A stretch of 38,441 nucleotides of DNA. Origin: a virus. Location of the stretch: positions 1 through 38,441 of the IMG/VR virus record IMGVR_UViG_3300028823_000279. One strand, 5' to 3'. Positions 36,742 to 38,441 of this stretch are shown piece by piece. The position numbers and the translations under genes are program-made. The notes beneath the pieces were generated by a model. The model did not search any database and was not told the DNA's origin. It worked only from the letters and a program-made list of their open reading frames with translations. Numbering within the stretch: position 1 is the first letter of the stretch; each line of letters starts with the position of its first letter.

Positions 36742-38432
36742 GCAGGGACTTCTTCTATAGTAAAACTTGAATAATTAATAAATAAGCTCGTATCGCTTCC
36801 ATCGCCATTTAATCTTAGATTGCATGTTGCATCCGGGCCTATGCGGGCTGTATAAGTTCTTGATGGCGTCGTTGGTGGTTGATAGAAAAAAGTCCACTCA
36901 ATCGACTTTAAATTATTAGTAGAATCAGTGCCTTTAATTTTTTTCGACCGTTTGCCGATACAGCTTGAGCCAAAGCTTTCAAAAACAGCGACAGTTACAG
37001 CCACGTCGGCATCTACCCATACAACGACAGATAAACTAATTTTTAGCATTTTAGACAAACTGCTTAGTGTAAATGGGATTGTAAAAGTAACAGGAGTTGG
37101 AGCGCCGTCACTAATCAACGTTCCTTCTGAAATAAGAGGCGGAGTATTATCGCGTGGAATTACTGGAGCGGACGATATTAAATTTTCTATTCCGAATTGT
37201 ATAGAAACTGGTTTTGGAACAAATCCTAATACTTTGCTCCCGTTAGTTTGTAATAGCTGGCCAAGTACGCCGTCTGCCGTCGGTAATGAAAATCCTGCAA
37301 CAGCAAATGGAACTCCGTATTCTCCAGTTCCGCCGCCTGTTTTTGCGGCATAACTGAAAGCAGTATGGTTGATCACTGAGCCGCCGGACTGAACATCATT
37401 TACGGTAATTACATATTTCCCGTCTTCAATATCACCTGCTTGTGTAGTAGGTAATAGTTCTACGTATGGGTATTGTCCTGAAAGCGAACCGTCTTGCCTT
37501 TCACCATAAGCGATATGAGCACCTAAATCAGCGGTCGGCAAAATTGTTGTTGGCGATGATGGACTTCCTTCGGCAAACGAAGTTTCAATACGCGCTGCTT
37601 GCGTGCTGGCGTAGCCTTTTGCGCTAATAAGAGGTCTTTTGCCGCGAATTAAAATTCCATGTTCTGTGGAAATAATATTGTGATTATGATCGTTTACATT
37701 AATTGGTGTATCTGCCTCGTTTTTACCATGAATGATTATGTCTGCCGTCGCGCCTGCTGCAACTTTTATTCCTGTTGTCCCAGTAAATGAGCCAGTTTTT
37801 AAAGTTTGTCCGACGATAATGGTTGCGTGTCCTTGATCAACATTTATTCCGCCTACATTGTTAGCTCCAAGCAATAAAGTATCAATCTTAATTATATTTT
37901 TAATTGAGCTTGCATTATCAACGAGCACGCCATATGGTGTCCCTGTGGCGACTTCCATTTCTAGTGTTCCGATTGAAATATTAGCCGATGCGGCACTAAG
38001 AATACGCAGAGTATTTATTGGTGAAAATTTGCCATTTACATATCTTGCAGTATAGTATGCAATATCTGAAGCTGTTGCCCCAACAAAGTCAAAAAATCCT
38101 TCTCCTTGTTCAGCGCATATTATTTTTGATTTTCCTTCGATATCAATAAAATTGCCGATTAATTTTGCATTTGGCGCATAAAAAACAACATAATCGTTTA
38201 TTGATTTTGACTGGATGCTGTATGTTCCATTGTCTAAACATAAAATAGTAACAGGAGTGCTTACGCTTGCTGCTGCATTGGCAACATCTAAAGCTTTAGC
38301 TGCTGTTACAAACGGTTTGTGTTCTGATAATCCGCTATTGCTGTCTGAACCATATTTTGCAAGGAAATATGTCTGAACCGCATCATAAGATTTTGCAAGA
38401 TTAAATGTTTGCTTGTGTCTAATAAATCCCAT
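36738..38432 (-). CDS. Tail fibre/spike protein with beta-helix, 564 aa
   Basis: The N-terminus MGFIRHKQTFNLAKSYDAVQTYFL is followed by a parallel beta-helix-like region (residues about 60-270) with repeating strands such as ANISIGTLEMEVATGTPYGV and IIVGQTLKTGSFTGTTGIKVAAGATADI, as in tailspikes. A fibre motif, ADGVLGQLLQTNGSKVLGFV, lies around residue 385-405, and the last 130 residues form a beta-rich C-terminal head. Probably recognises a surface glycan or protein. It begins at the circle junction and belongs to the leftward fibre operon. Confidence 0.85.
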   Translation of the reverse strand: MGFIRHKQTFNLAKSYDAVQTYFLAKYGSDSNSGLSEHKPFVTAAKALDVANAAASVSTPVTILCLDNGTYSIQSKSINDYVVFYAPNAKLIGNFIDIEGKSKIICAEQGEGFFDFVGATASDIAYYTARYVNGKFSPINTLRILSAASANISIGTLEMEVATGTPYGVLVDNASSIKNIIKIDTLLLGANNVGGINVDQGHATIIVGQTLKTGSFTGTTGIKVAAGATADIIIHGKNEADTPINVNDHNHNIISTEHGILIRGKRPLISAKGYASTQAARIETSFAEGSPSSPTTILPTADLGAHIAYGERQDGSLSGQYPYVELLPTTQAGDIEDGKYVITVNDVQSGGSVINHTAFSYAAKTGGGTGEYGVPFAVAGFSLPTADGVLGQLLQTNGSKVLGFVPKPVSIQFGIENLISSAPVIPRDNTPPLISEGTLISDGAPTPVTFTIPFTLSSLSKMLKISLSVVVWVDADVAVTVAVFESFGSSCIGKRSKKIKGTDSTNNLKSIEWTFFYQPPTTPSRTYTARIGPDATCNLRLNGDGSDTSLFINYSSFTIEEVPA

Positions 38433-38441
38433 TTTATTACC
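38298..38441. repeat. Terminal direct repeat (copy 2)
   Basis: Identical to bases 1-144. Includes the start of the fibre gene and 9 bp upstream of it. Removing one copy gives a 38,297-bp circle. Confidence 0.95.

Overview
The window is the complete, circularly closed genome of a P22-like podovirus. The first 144 bases are repeated exactly at the end (38298-38441), so the unique circle is about 38,297 bp. The DNA is AT-rich, most genes have clear GAGG/AGGTGA ribosome binding sites, and the two tRNA-like genes do not encode CCA. The gene order (terminase, portal, scaffold, coat, gp4-like adaptor, gp10-like, three ejection proteins, tail fibres) is the P22 order, which suggests a proteobacterial host. 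I cannot name the host; the missing CCA would fit an alphaproteobacterium, but that is inference.

Layout. Late genes run leftward (minus strand): small accessory genes (about 20.7-19.5 kb), terminase (19.5-16.9 kb), portal (16.9-14.7 kb), scaffold and coat (13.8-11.5 kb), neck and ejection proteins (11.4-4.9 kb), then fibres (4.9-0.1 kb), continuing across the circle junction into the 36.7-38.4 kb fibre/spike. This operon is interrupted between portal and scaffold by a 0.94 kb cassette. The cassette holds a plus-strand gene (14250-14711) and a dense regulatory region with a perfect parS sequence, two perfect DnaA boxes, 22-bp tandem repeats and palindromes. Rightward early genes (21.2-25.45 kb) are many small unrecognised proteins ending in two overlapping XRE-type HTH genes.

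A second leftward block runs from lysis (lysozyme, permuted papain-like protein, TM proteins; 36.0-34.6 kb). A near-perfect sigma70-type promoter at 34.5 kb then leads into a RusA-like resolvase, eight tandem overlapping pentapeptide-repeat genes, a small gene, a YqaJ-type exonuclease, a RecT annealase, a small membrane protein, two tRNA-like genes with enlarged anticodon arms, and a RepA-like replication initiator. Downstream of repA is a pair of DnaA boxes. Its leader contains an oppositely oriented promoter and terminator that would make a roughly 60-nt antisense RNA. This is the arrangement of IncFII-type plasmid replicons. No integrase, transposase, DNA polymerase, primase or helicase is visible, so the best reading is a phage-plasmid or RepA-dependent circular phage. 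A lone plus-strand gene at 36.06 kb encodes a secreted cysteine-rich protein.

Most interesting: (1) the IncFII-like replicon with antisense RNA; (2) a consensus chromosomal parS without any parA/parB, placed next to a promoter and DnaA boxes inside the morphogenesis operon; (3) the eight-gene pentapeptide-repeat array, mosaic and in the same transcription unit as the phage recombinase; (4) two tRNA-like genes with enlarged anticodon arms.
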